The notes below the pieces were generated by a model, which was given only the letters and a program-made list of their open reading frames with translations, made no database searches and had not been told where the DNA came from. The translations under genes and the position numbers were made by a program. This document shows positions 22,400-36,100 of a DNA stretch of 64,000 nucleotides, one piece after another. Source of the DNA: Sipunculus nudus (Eukaryota > Annelida > Sipuncula > Golfingiida > Sipunculidae); contig CM049307.1 in the NCBI GenBank assembly GCA_026874595.1, positions 64,226,870 to 64,290,869 on the forward strand, in the 5' to 3' direction. Positions within the stretch are counted from its first letter, which is position 1. Each line of letters begins with the position of its first letter.

Positions 22400-22775
22400 C
22401 ATGACGTTAAAGCAAGTACTGGACTCAGGAACATCGGCGTGGTTATGGACTCAAGTGCCAGTATGGAGGCTCATATCAATAGTGTGTGTCGTACGGCGTT
22501 TTTTTCATATGTATAACATCTGTAAGATCAGAAGGTATCTGAATCAAGATGTTGCAGAGAAGTTGGTTCATGCCTTAAACACTTCTTTTGTGATACGAAT
22601 TGAGCTTTCTTTACCGTTTTTTATTTTTTTTAACTTGAGCGTATTTTTTATATATACTTTTATTCATTGCTAATTTAACTAATATCATTGTCGCCTTTTA
22701 GTCATGTACAGCTTTTAGGGCACCATTTCTGGTGGATTTTACGCTTTATAAAATAAATTATTATTATTATTATAA
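22400..22775 (+). mobile_element. 5'-truncated non-LTR retrotransposon 3' end (CR1/L2-like)
   Basis: Translation in one frame gives IGVVMDSSASMEAHINSVCR. After a one-base shift within a T run at about 22500 it continues HMYNICKIRRYLNQDVAEKL. This resembles the region after the RT core in CR1/L2-type elements, where DSSLS..HI...C and IR.YL..... EKLVHA patterns recur. The fragment ends with a CTTTATAAAATAAATTATTATTATTA tail, typical of microsatellite-ended non-LTR elements. Dead copy; family assignment from memory. Confidence 0.65.
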
Positions 22776-22794
22776 AATTATTATTACATTTGAA

Positions 22795-24010
22795 ATTGTG
22801 GTATTTGTGGCGCCACCTGCATCGAACTTTTTTGTTCGGGGGTTATGGGTCAGCTATACATAAACCCATAATTTCTCAGGAACAGTAGGAGCTCGTACCC
22901 CCAAATTTTATGTAAGCATCAGTCACATATGTCAAATTTTGTTTGATTAAGCTTTTTTTTGTGGCACCACCTGCATTTTTCTCAGGTGGCCTTTTGTCCA
23001 AGATTACTTAAATGATTTTGGCTGAATTATTGGACCTTTAACAGTGAAAGGACTGTGAGGTACTTTGGTAAACAAAGCTCGTAGATTTATTGTAGTAATT
23101 ACTGAGTTGTGTGGGTATATAAGCAGATCTGTACGGGAAACATAAATAATTGGTGTCCATAACCAGTTACTGTGTAAGAGAAAACCACGAATAAAATATA
23201 TCTCTATTCTGATTTTGCTTTAAATAGACGTCTGTTATTATTCTAAACATTGTTGATAAAAAATCTAATGAATATGTCAGCACGAAGAAAACATTGTAGC
23301 CAAAGTCTTTCAGTTTGTATAAACGGATTGGGCAACATGGCAAGATTTTGTCCGTGTCTATAAATAGCTTGGCAGACAGCCAACTGTTTCTGATTTTGCA
23401 ACAGGTCAAGTTTCAGTCTGGATCTATTTATATCTTTGCCAGATTGTCAACTGTATCAGATAAGGCAACAGGTCAAGAGTTCAGTGAGTGCAGCCAGGTA
23501 CAGGTCAAGAGTTCATTAAGTGTAGTAGCTGCACCTGCACATTAGTTTCGGTTCACTTGGGAGCAACTGCCTTCCTCAACTGAGCTAGGTCATTTGAGTG
23601 GACCCAACTCAAGAGGAGTTTGAAGTATGACTATCGGCCTGAAATTTTACCATGCCCATGCACCTTTGATGGCTTTCTCGTACACAAGACTGGTGTCGTT
23701 ACCTACAATGATTTTTGCAAAGGTTATGTCCATACATATTTCTCAGGAGGGATTTGATAAATCAGCCTGAAACTGTGCATATCTGTACATCTTGGATAGC
23801 TTTGTAGTATACAAGACTTATGGCGCCTCCTACAATTGTTTCTGGGTTTTATGAATCTATATGCACCTAGCTCAGAGTTGTTTGAAGTAGGTGCCTGAAA
23901 TTTTGCATGTTCATACATCGTCGATGGCTTTCTTATACACAAAACGGGTAGTGCCACCTATAATCTTTTTTGTGTTGTGTACATCCATGCAAGTATTTTA
24001 GGAATGAAGT
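22795..24010. repeat. Diverged monomers of a GTGGCGCCACC-containing dispersed repeat
   Basis: Recurring order of TCTCAGGAnnn, CCTGAAANTTTGCAT, ACATCNTNGATGGCTTT and a GTGGCGCCACCT-like box (22808, 22968; decayed near 23693, 23822, 23950). Same consensus as the homogeneous array at 31780-33250 but much more diverged. Confidence 0.6.
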
Positions 24011-24139
24011 GTTTGTAAATGGTGCTTGTACTTCGAAATGCTTAGTACTTGCATTGTACATGTACGTGTCACACATGTACTTGAAAAGTAATGAAGTACT
24101 TTTCCAATAATGGTCAAGCATGTTATCATGGAAGCATTA

Positions 24140-24440
24140 TAACTGATGTATTGTAACAGGGAGTGGAAAGTAAGACGTTGCCGGTTTAGTTTGCCGGTAC
24201 CTGTCAGGCCTGCTTCCGTCTGTCGATCAGACGAGCTTCCTCCTGTCATACGGTCTTCGCCGGGTAGACAGCCTTCCGTCCGTCAAAGGGGCTTCCGGCT
24301 AGACAGCTCAACGTGTGCACATCGCCCAGACAGCTCCATCCCACACATGAATCGAAATGAGACAACGGCGATCAGCGTCTGACCCTCTCAATAAGCGCAG
24401 CGAGATCCCATGACCACTCCGCTAAATATTGTGTAAATCT
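24140..24440. other. GC-richer unassigned segment
   Basis: About 300 bp distinctly richer in GC and CpG than the flanks, with repeated CTTCCGTC, CTTCCTCC and AGACAGCT words. Could be an old short retroelement or regulatory DNA. No convincing reading frame or RNA fold was identified. Confidence 0.25.
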
Positions 24441-25127
24441 TCTTCAGGTAATTCAGGGTACTCTGTGTTCAGCTCTACGATATTTCTGGCGTTATTTAAA
24501 TTCTTTTGTGATCTTTAGGAGGTCATCCTTAGCGCTTCCTTTAACTTATCTGATTTGTATTTAAGTACTTTATTGTGGAACGGTCCTTCATCATATGTAA
24601 TTGCTACATCGTAAATATAATCAGAAATTGATTGTTGTTTTAATAAATAGTATTTTAGTTTAATTGAATCTTTATTAACTTCATTCCAATAGTGTGATGT
24701 GTAAGTAATTTGTAAGTGACCAGCTTGAACTTTACTTCGGTACGCCCTCTAACCTTCAAGGTCACGGCTACGTTACATTATATCCCATTGCACAGGTTCG
24801 CATTAGGCCTGTAGGCCTTGTTTTAAAATTAGATACAACTACATAGATGATCTATCGGCCTATAATTCACATTAATTTAATTCCTCATAGCTTTTCTGGA
24901 CCTAGCTTGATAAATGACTGAAACATTAATCCAGTTGACCGAATGTCACAGTTTTATTGAGTTTTGCTGATATACAGATGTTAATTCTGAAAATAACCCA
25001 TAATTTTAAATAATTATTTCAGGTAGGCCTATCCTGTTGAAGGACAACTTTAAAGGAAGAAAAACACAGGTTACAAGTCACTGAACAACCTGAAATCCGC
25101 TTTTCTGATGGAAACAAACCTCCGCAA

Positions 25128-25174
25128 GGTGTGTGAGTGTGTGTGTGTGTGTGTGTGGTGGGGGGGGGGGGGGT
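25128..25174. repeat. (GT)n-(G)n microsatellite
   Basis: A GT dinucleotide run followed by a poly-G run of about 14 bases. Simple-sequence repeat in intergenic DNA. Confidence 0.9.
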
Positions 25175-26819
25175 AGAGAGGGTTGCGGTCCCTTTTGTTG
25201 GATGCCTCCCGACCCTTGTGTGCATTCACTTATACAGTCCATAGTTCCAAGTTCATTCGTACATAAGTCACTGTACATTTTTGAATATTACTTGATGACT
25301 TTCTTAAACCCAAATCATATGCCGGATCCACACCAAAAGCTATAATCGTTTCTTCATTGGCCCTTTTCCGAGATGGCCTGAACATTTCATGAGATTCCAT
25401 TCATGACTGTGTGAGTTATGTTGTGAACCATCATATAGATACAAACAAACATGTACACACACGAACGGAGATGAATGCATACCCTCCTGACGGTGGCAAT
25501 AATAAGAATCGCGTAACATTTGATAGGAAAGCTAGGTCTCAGATAAATTCTACGAAATATGTTAAACTGAGAATATGAATAATATCACATTTTAAAATGA
25601 AGTTTCTGTTTTCCGGACAGGAGACATACGTCTATATATAGATCTTTAATCAATGGTATATATGCAGAGTCAGTCCCTACTGTACATTGCACGTAAAAAT
25701 GCTGTGCACAATATTTGTCACCTATAAAAAAATGTTTTGTACCATCAAAGAATTAGTTTTGCGCCTTTTTTTAAATGAAACATTCCTTCGGGTATTTTGA
25801 TAAAATTATCATTTGTTATTCACCCTTTGCTCTCGCCGCTGGATGACAAGAACAAAAAAAACACTGAAGTTAAACGGTGCCACTTTGTCAGGGATTATTA
25901 GAAAATTTAGAAGTAATTTACGAGGATGTACTAAATGAGATATTTTAATGCATAGAGATATTTGGGACTACAAATGCGTTCATTTTATCTCAGTTAAAGG
26001 GAAAGCATATACAGGTTCTTATTAATTTAGCCGCTTATGAATTGAACGTTAATATAAATCTGCATGAACGCTAAACTGAAACTTCATTTAATTAAAAACT
26101 TCAGAGAAATCACATGTGCCTTAGAGGATTATAATAGAAAACAATTAGGCTTATGGCTGTCTTTCAAGGTTATAACAACCATCCTGAAATGTTCATTTTA
26201 GTATCGCGAAGTTACGTCTCCTAACATAAATTTGTGATATCTAAATTTGCTTGTATTATATGGTTGTGTTACAAACTCATAAAAGTGAAACAAGTACTGT
26301 TAATACGCGTCTCTTGCGCACGCGTCATTTCTCTCATGCATTTACGTACAGAATTAAATTTACTATATTTCAAGGTTGAAAGGTACTGCAATATTTATAT
26401 TTTTGTTGATGCAATTCCAAGCATAGCGCAAATGTATCCATAACGCATTCCTATATAGCATTATAGGTTTTCCAGATCATCCGATACCGCGTATACCGAG
26501 AAGTCGGACGTGCTAGCAGCAGCAACCACGCCCACTCCACTACGCTCTTTGCATGAATTTCAATAAGCTAATGACTCCATCTTCCGGCAAAACATTTGAG
26601 GGAACTTCTCAAGAATATCATACACAGGGAATATTCGAACCAGTTCCAAATGGTTTTTATTTTTATTTAAAAAATTGATAATTTCACATCATTTCTGTGT
26701 ATTTTAACCAATGGTAAAATAAAACTTTTTATTGAAATGTACGTTTATTTCTTATTTAATTATTTATTATTCAATTATAAATATATGATTTTTATTATTA
26801 AATTTACCCACTTAGTCTG

Positions 26820-27066
26820 CAAGTGCCCCTCTCGGTCCCCCTTTCCTGGAGACGAACGTCTTTCAGCAGGAGAATATTAATAGATACCGATGGTCTCCCT
26901 AGTCAAACACGGACGTGCGGTAGACATTGTCCATCGGAAGCGGAACTGGACCGGAAGTGAGAGGGGCAGCACCTGAGTTGTTTTGGTGTCTGTGCCAGTG
27001 CTGGCCGGGGTTCCCTCGCTGATTTCGGGCTTGCATCACAGCAGCCGCCACTGACAACGCCCCAAG
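26820..27066 (+). promoter_or_regulatory. WDR45B-like core promoter / 5' UTR
   Basis: GC-richer block immediately upstream of the ATG. ACCGGAAGTG at 26950-26959 is a consensus ETS/GABP site, with further GGAAGCGGAA at 26935. This architecture is common at TATA-less housekeeping promoters. The ATG has A at -3. The transcription start is not determinable here. Confidence 0.5.
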
Positions 27067-27139
27067 ATGAGCATGCATCTTGGTGCCACAGGTCCCCATA
27101 ACAACGGGCTCCTGTTTGTCGGCTGGAACCAAGATCAAG
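27067..27139 (+). CDS. WDR45B: WDR45B-like exon 1
   Basis: ATG at 27067 in a good context (AAG ATG A); a second in-frame ATG follows at 27073. Encodes a short N-terminus then [13 protein letters not shown], equivalent to the first propeller strand. Donor CAAG|GTAACG, phase 1. Confidence 0.88.
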
Positions 27140-30100
27140 GTAACGAAACACTTCCCACAAACTTCATCCTACAAGTACAACAGATTGTAGTCAGATAATC
27201 GTCAGAGGTTTATGTTGATGGTTATTGTTCATGGTATAACGGCCAGTGTACCAGATTTAAGTATATTCACTTTAATATTTAATGTGATTGCTTAAACTTT
27301 GATAAAAATTGAATTCTCGGTATTTTTATAAGTAGTTACTAATTAGTGTTTTATTTTTGTATTGTTTTTCTATATAGTAATTAAATGAAAACTTAATCTG
27401 ATAGTGATACCTTCTGATCAATAAAGATGAGACATTCAGCATATAATATATAACATTTAGGGTTGTCAGGTGTTTGACAGTACCATATTTTTTTTATAAT
27501 TTTGCATTTTTGCAGCCTTCCCTTCAACACTGCTTTTGTTGGACCCCAGGTTTCTTAAACCACTAATGGCATTCTGAAATAAGTTTATCTACATTTTTAA
27601 CTGTCAACTAAGGTGTATTTCAGGATGAATCTGGTTGTTGTTTTGAGCTATTTAGCTATTCATCAGCCTTAGCTGTAGAACTGATGTGATTTTTGCCTAC
27701 ACTGCATACATATTGATGAACTTGTAGGTAATTTATGGAAAGAAGCTTCCTATATCAGTAAAGCCCCTATGACAGATGTGCGACTTTATCTGTCTTCAAC
27801 CTTTTTGTAATCAAGTTACATACATCAGTGATGACAAACATAAAAATCCAGATAACTGATGCCGGTTTATGTATATATACAGAAGCTGAAGGGTCACTTG
27901 ACACTAGTAGCAAAATGACATGATCAAATCTCTTGATTGTCTGAATTGCTGCCATATGTCCTTGTTGACTACTTTTGGATTATTTTGAAGTGCCCCCCTC
28001 CCCAGCTATGTTAAAAACATGTGGATATAAAATGTACAGCCTGTATACAATGAGATCAGTTGTTTTCTAGCTTAAGTTTATGAAAGGTACAAGGGATTTT
28101 CTTTTGTTAATAGATATCAGATATTCATGATATTGGCATTGGCTCATTTAAAAGTATATGTATATACTATATATGTACTGACTGATTTGCAAAATAAATG
28201 AATTTGCAAGTCATACTGGTAAGTTTTTGATAAATTAATGAAAACTGAATAAAAATTGAAAATATAATTTCTTACTGTCCATGATATGTTAATTCTTGTC
28301 ATTTCAAAAAGTAATGTTCACTTCAGTAATAAACATCAGATAGCAAAAAAAAAAAACATCAGATAGCCAGATTTCAGTTATATGAATTAATACCTGAAAT
28401 ATAATCTTTCGGTTTAGATCGAGATCTGAACTTAATAACTAAATATAGTCCATAATGATTAAAACATTGCTCCTTGTGAATTCTGCCTGAGAATGTTAAT
28501 CATTAAATGATTTTTCCTATGTCACAATGTGCTCTTGATCAGCACTATACACCTGTGTTAATCTTATTGTTTTGAGGGAGTTATTTCAACTTATTTGGTC
28601 ATTTGTTGAAGTCTGTTTAAGCCATCAGATGAAAACTTCATAAATCATTGTATACATACAGATTACAACACAACTCCTTGTGGAATGTGGTTTTGACACT
28701 GATAAGATACCTTATAATATAGGATTACTATATGTCAGTCACATGTGTAATAATACACATATTATCTGCATGGTTTGTGTGGCAGGGTAGCAGGTTTTTC
28801 AGGGAATCCATGGTGTTTAAAATCAAAATAAGTCAGTTTAGACAAAGTTTGTTTTATAGCTTAGTACATCCCAGTGCTCTTGTAGATATCCAGGAGTTGT
28901 GTCACATGCATGATATCAGTACATGTTAGTGTTGATGTGACAGATATCATTGGCTGACCACTAAATCTCTGCATGTTTAAACAAGTTCTGTCCAGTGCTC
29001 GTAGGTGTCCACTTTTAGGCAGTGGGTAACTAGTATAATGATAAAACAGCACCTTAATATTAAAACGCAAAGATTGAGATGATATTTGTCGCTCAGTAAT
29101 ATATAAAAAAAATAAATTTGTTCAGTAAAAATGCATTTTACTCAGAATGCTAGACAGTTAAGTTTTGAACAATAGCAAGATAATAAATATTGGTCAAGTC
29201 AAAATGAATCAATTTGATCTATACCTAGTGGGAGTGTTACTGTTTCTAAGTATCTAGTTGTTTTGTTCTTAGGGTATTCACTGAGTACAAATTTTTTGTT
29301 TTGGGGAATTTCTACTCTTTACATCAATGTATATGATTTGGGAATATTTATTGTAACAATGCATTGTTTCTACAATATCAGAATATTTGATGAGAGGGGG
29401 TGTGTGTGTCCAGTTTTGGTTCAGGAAAACAAAATGGGGCCATGGCACTTGATAGTCTGAGTGACTTAAGCTTGAATTGGTCCATGGAAATCGTCACAAC
29501 TCAAGACATACACCATGTATTGTTTCTTACTAAGTCCATTCAATAAACATCTAGTGTTGTAACTTGGATTTATTGCCTCCACCAGGGGGGTATGTGAGCA
29601 TTCCCATTCGTTTGTGTTGTTAATTTCCCAGGAAATAAGTATATTTACCAGGGCCATGGGAATTCCTGGGATTTCTTAGGGAAATACTAGGAATTACCAG
29701 GAATTTATGGGAATTATAGGATTAATGTCACACCTTTCTACAGTTATTGTAGTATATTTCACAGATTGTCTTAAAGTTATTATTACTCTGCAATCAACTC
29801 CTCCTGCCTTTTTTCTGAATTTATCTTACTCAACAGTCTTATTCACATCTTATATATCTGTAAATTATGTCGAAGAAATCAACATTTAACTTATGTGGGC
29901 AATACAGAGATCTGAGACAGCTTATTATATAAGGGGTCAGTATCAGGTGAAGAGGTACCGGTAATCATGAATAATTCCCCTACATGCAGGTGTGATTATA
30001 TATACAAGTCAGTGTGATTGTGGCACTGGACTACAGCTATCAAAATCCTTTAATAGCATGCTTGAAAGAAACGGTTGGCAGTATCTAGAAGTATATATGA

Positions 30101-33100
30101 TGAGCCACATAACCATACAAATATGATAGCTGGTCTCCTCCAAATACAATTACAAATACAAGCGAGTAAAGATAAATATGAATTCAAATACAGAATATCA
30201 AATACAAATATGCAAATGTAGGTTATGCAGAATATTTATTAATTTCCAGCACGGTAAATTTTCATAATTTCTACTCATGAACTGCTTGTGTTTATTTGGA
30301 GATCATAGTCCTTCTTTATTCTACAAAGTCACTACAAGAAAAACTTTACTTGATGCAGTCTTTTTGGTTGTTCAGAAGTTAGGTAGTAGTTAAATATTTA
30401 GAAATTATTGCAGATATGGATATGTATTTATACATCTGTTTTTGTACAGTATTTGACCAAATACATCAAATATTGAGATCAAATACAAATATTATCATTT
30501 TGCACAACACAAATACTAATATAAATACAAATACATCACTGTATTTAAAATTTTAAATACAGAATGTATTTGACCCCAACCATTGCTTTCTCTATCAAGA
30601 ATTATTTAGGAATTATTTTTAGCTTTTTTAGCTTTTCTTTAAAAGAGGAATTGACATGCATGTTATAAACTGTCTATATTATATGCAGACAGCTCACATG
30701 CTTTTAGATTTATGATATTGAATGGGTTGAAACTGCTTGAGCATTAATGAACTAGTTAAAGCTTTGTTAACCATTTCTTGTTGATTAAGTGCACAATATA
30801 CAGATTTTATTTTATTTCCCAGTCATATGAGTATATTCCAAGGTGTGATTTCCTAGTAATTGCCAGAAAGGTGTATTTCCCAGGGCGGGAATTCCTGGGA
30901 ATTACCAACCGGGAATTCCCCCTCTGGTAATTCCCACACAACCTGATATCAGCGGATCATCAAGATGTAACACAACTGAAACTTAGTAGCCATTGGGGGG
31001 GGGGGGGTTGGTTATAAAAAAATCCATCTTGAGAGTGCCCGGGGTGCTCATTACAATGATTTATGATCATAATTTATATTATATACAAATAATCAACAAG
31101 ATTACCACTTATTCAGTGTTCTCTTTGCTTCTCATCAAATTTATAAGATACTGCACATATTGAAAAATTCATATGATGTCGATGTACGCTTGTGTATATA
31201 ATCAGTAGTGTATGATGAGATCAGGATGAGGGAACCCTTGTGAAACGCTAAAATATGAATATCAAGAAACTTAACCCCCCATATATGAAGCCAACCACAG
31301 TATTCCAGTTAATCTGATATTTCAATAAAAAGTACCTCTTAATCACTGTCCACCAGTCAACCCCTGCCTTGGATCACATAACACCATAAACGCTTGCCCT
31401 ACAGTCAGTTTCACAGTTACAATATGTCAGAACATCTGTTTGCCTTCCGATGCCTTTCTACACAACTTCATACATTGCTTAGAGTGAACTAACAACTAAG
31501 ACAACCCTGGTGGTCCCCCAAAACAGCTATACAGAACTCCTTGGGTTCATTGCCACAACAACCCTTCTCTGGAACAAAACTGAACTACCAGTACTGGTTC
31601 CTCACACTCCCCCCCCCCCCCCCCCACCCACCCCCCTCCCGGATAGCACCATGATTTGGGATTGGAATGACTTAAAATGTTTTCCCCCTTTAGATACTGT
31701 AATATTACTGTCCAAAGTGTGTACTCAGTTAAGAAATGCCTCTGATTGCTCCTAGGAAGTATAATTGTATCCGCCAAAACAGAGTTTTGCGGATACTATG
31801 TTTTCAGCTGCACGCCGCCGCTGCCGCGGCGTAGGTGTCCGGAGAACTACTCTGTAACCGCTGGGCGGAATTTTCCGAAACCCGGGATTATGTTCGGGTC
31901 ACATGTGAACTGCTGCGCCCCGATTTTGTTTTGACCTCTGACCTTTCCTCTCCCTCTGCGTCCATTTGTGCGTCTGTTTCCACACATAAACCCACATATC
32001 TCGGGAACCGTTTGACCGATCAGGAAAATTTTTTTGCACAAATGTAGCCCTCGGAGAGCTTTATAACATACACCAAAAATGGTGGCGCCACCTGCAACCA
32101 TGTTTGCACAGTGTCCATCTGTTTGTCTGCCTTGGGTTAAAATCACTCATATCTCTGCAGTGACTTGACTAATTCACCTGAAATTCGGCATGCGTAAACA
32201 TCCTGGATAGCTTTTCTGATTTTGTGATAGGTGGCGCCACCTACATTCACGTTTACGCTGCAGACATCTAAGCTCATATCTCAGGAACCGTTTGACCGAT
32301 CAGGAAAATTCTTTTGCACAAATGTAGCCCTTGGAGAGCTTTATAACATACACCAAAAATGGTGGCGCCACCTGCAACCATGTTTGCACAGTGTCCATCT
32401 GTTCGTCTGCTTGGGTTAAAATCACTCATATCTCTGCAGTGACTTGACTAATTCACCTGAAATTTGGCATGCGTATACATCCTGGATAGCTTATCTGATT
32501 TTATGACAGGTGGCGCCACCTACATTCACGTTTACGCTGCAGACATCCAAGCTCATATCTCGGGAACCGTTTGACCGATCAGGAAAATTCTTTTGCACAA
32601 ATGTAGCCCTTGGAGAGCTTTATAACATACACCAAAAATGGTGGCGCTACCTGCAACCATGTTTGCACAGTGTCCATCTGTTTGTCTGCCTTGGGTTAAA
32701 ATCACTCATATCTCTGCAGTGACTTGACTAATTCACCTGAAATTTGGCATGCGTATACATCCTGGATAGCTTTTCTGATTTTATGAGAGGTGGCGCCACC
32801 CACATTCACGTTTACGCTGCAGACATCCAAGCTCATATCTCAGGAACCGTTTGACCGATCAGGAAAATTTTTTTGCACAAATGTAGCCCTTGGAGAGCTT
32901 TATAACATACACCAAAAATGGTGGCGCCACCTGCAACCATGTTTGCACAGTGTCCATCTGTTCGTCTGCCTTGGGTTAAAATCAGTCATATATCTGCAGT
33001 GGTTTGACTAATTCACCTGAAATTCGGCATGCTTATACATCCTGGATAGCTTTTCTGATTTTATGACAGGTGGCGCCACCTGCATTCTAGTTTATGCAGC

Positions 33101-36100
33101 AGATATCCAAGCTCATATCTTGGGAACCGTTTGACCGATTGGGCCAAAGTTTTGCATGTGTATAGTTCTCACGAAGCTCTTTATCATACGCTAAACTGGT
33201 GGCGCCACCTGCAACCCTTTTTTGCACAGCGTCCATCTGTTTGGTGTCACCAGCAATAAATATTCCCATTACAGTCAATTAAGCACATGTGACTATTGTG
33301 AGCAATATAACTAAAAACCTTAGCAACAACTTTGTGCAGTTTACCTCTCAGTCACTGCCTCTTATGGTCAAGCAAACATATTCCAAAATCTCATTATATT
33401 ATCATATACCACAATTGCCTATGAAAAAAAAATCATTTAGATTTTACATTAAATGAATCCAATTGCTGGAGTAAAACATTTTTTTATTTATTTTTCCACA
33501 AAAAAAACATGAGGTTGTGTGATTTGTTCAAAAACTATTGGCACATCTATGAGCACAGTCAACTCGGCAGTGACATCTCACTCAAGGAAACCCCTGTGAC
33601 TAAAAATTCTAGATCTCATCAAAAGCTTAGTATTTCTGATACTGTCAGCCACAAATTTTTTGGGAAAAATAAATACAACATGTATTGCTAGATTTAAGTC
33701 ATTTCAAAATTTTGCCTGTGGCATCACACTTTGCACCAGCCAATCACATCAGGGCCCGGTCTCTGTTCTGGATGAAATCTATCATGCACATAACATCACC
33801 ACCTGCTATTACATTTACCTAACCTTATATGACTAAGAAAGTCTTAGTAATAGAAAATAAAGGTAAAGTTATGGGATACTATTGCATTGATGCTAACATT
33901 TCCGTTATTTATATTGTGTGTTATATTTGCAGGATGCTTTGCTTGCGGCATGGAAAATGGCTTCCGAGTTTTTAATTCAGACCCAATCAAAGAAAAGGAA
34001 AGACAAGGTAGGATTACTGAGAGGTCCTGGCTGTTTGCCATTTTTAGTTTTATTTTTTTTTTATATGCTGGTCTATGACAGGACGTATTATGGTATACCC
34101 ATGGTCCGTCTGTCCGTTAACTTTTATTGTCGCTGCAAAAACTTACCCGGGCATTGATGGATTTTCACGAAATTCACCATAACTACTTACCAATAGATTA
34201 TCTCACCCAAGCTCAATAATGGGCAAAATCAGTTCTAATTCAATAAGGTCAGAGGTCACAAGCCTACTTTGTGGTGTTGCTGCAATAATTTATGAGGAAT
34301 AAGATGGATTTTGCTAAACTCTACAGAAATATTAATCAGTATAATATTTCACCGAATTTCCATTTCCAGCAAAATCCACACATTGAATGAGGTCAGAGGT
34401 CACCAGACTTTGATGGCACCATAGTGACTTACCAAAGATCTTATGGATTTTGATGACACTTATTATAAATATTTACCAGTAGAGTTTCTCACCTGAATTA
34501 CATTATCAGCAAAATTGGTGCATATTTAATGAGGGCAGAGGTCACCAGATAAACTTCAAGTGTATAAAGCACCATTTGCGGTGCTCTTGTTATCGTTAAA
34601 GAACCACAAATATTATCCTGTAGTTTTAACAAATTGGAAATATGAAGCTTTTGGGAGAAAAGGGAACTTTAATTGATGAATTTGATTTGAATGGCAGGGA
34701 CATTAAATATAAATCCTAATCAAATACAGTGAAACCCCACAATTGGACCACCTTAGGGACTGACCAAAGTGGTCGTAATTTGGGAGTGGTCATATTTGTG
34801 AAACTCAGAGTTACCTGGATTGTATAAACGGGACCATGAAAAGTGGTTGTAATTGTGGGGGTGGTCGCAATTGCGGGGTGGTCGCAAGGTGGGGTTCCAC
34901 TGTATAATGAAGCGCACAATAATGCAATCAGCACAACGCAAGTGTGGTTCTAGAGGCGGCAGGTAAAAAAAAGACCTGCATGGTAGATACATGTGAATTG
35001 ATAAATAAACATTAGTTATGATGAATGTTATATTAATGAGTTAAAGTTCAGATGAAATGTTCAGAGAAAATTTGACTAAGAGAGGTGGTTTAGAACTTAT
35101 TCCTCTATCTGTGCTGAATTCCTGTTTGTATTTGGAATCCCAGATGACCACATTCTTCTTGTCAGAACTCTTTGTGAAGTTTTGATGTTTTTCATGTTAT
35201 GGAAAAGAGACTGCTAGTCCCTTATATGGATTCCTTTGGGATTAGGACATAGATGATATTTATTTCAAGTGTTTTTATGTTAATTTTGTATGATGTCAAT
35301 ATTGATCATTTACTGGAGGGAGAAGGTGAAAAATGTCAAAACTGCCACATTTCACCATGATACAAACTCTGATTGGATTGATTAACTTGGAAAAAAACTT
35401 CTGCTTCTTTGGAAAAGTCTGCCACTCCAGAGGCTTTATGTTTTGTTACCAGTAGTTTTAAACACTTAAACTGAAAACTTGTTAATTTTAGTTCAAAATA
35501 GGTTTTCAGATTGAAAACATTTGAATGATTTTATTGTGTTCCACATCCCCTTTCAACCTGATATTCCTTGATCAGCTCTGGGTGAGACAAACTTGCCAAA
35601 CAAAATTTACACCAATTGCAGAAAGAGGAACATGCATAATTGTTTGTAGCATATCTGCTTATAATATAAATAGTATTCACTTTACGACCTACTTGACATG
35701 GTTCATGGCGTCCCTAGCAAGTGACCATTGTTTAACCTCCTTTCATATCGATATAAAGTTATGTGAAATAACAGTCGACCGCGTAAATGAGATGAATACA
35801 AGCCTCACTGTAAACAGGGGTCCGCACAGCTCTTGATCATTGGTCCCATGGTGATGTGTGCCTCTTTTGTGCATAACATTTTTTATGATGATCACTGCCA
35901 CGCCTGTTTTATAGATTGGTTGAAGATGTGGCTAGAGAATAGACTACATCTTTTTATAGTTTCTCATAAAATGATTTTACAGGAAAATGACATAAGGTAG
36001 GCTTTTGTTTCTAACAAAAGTTAATTACGCATTTTCCTCTTTCTGCCTTAGAGGCACAAAGTTTTGGCTTTCTAATGACTAGCAAAAATTAATTGCAACA

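Noticed and set aside
32231-33011. Three nearly identical plus-strand open frames starting [14 protein letters not shown]
   Set aside because: They are the 280-bp repeat read in the same frame, with no homology to a protein family I recognise and no splice context.
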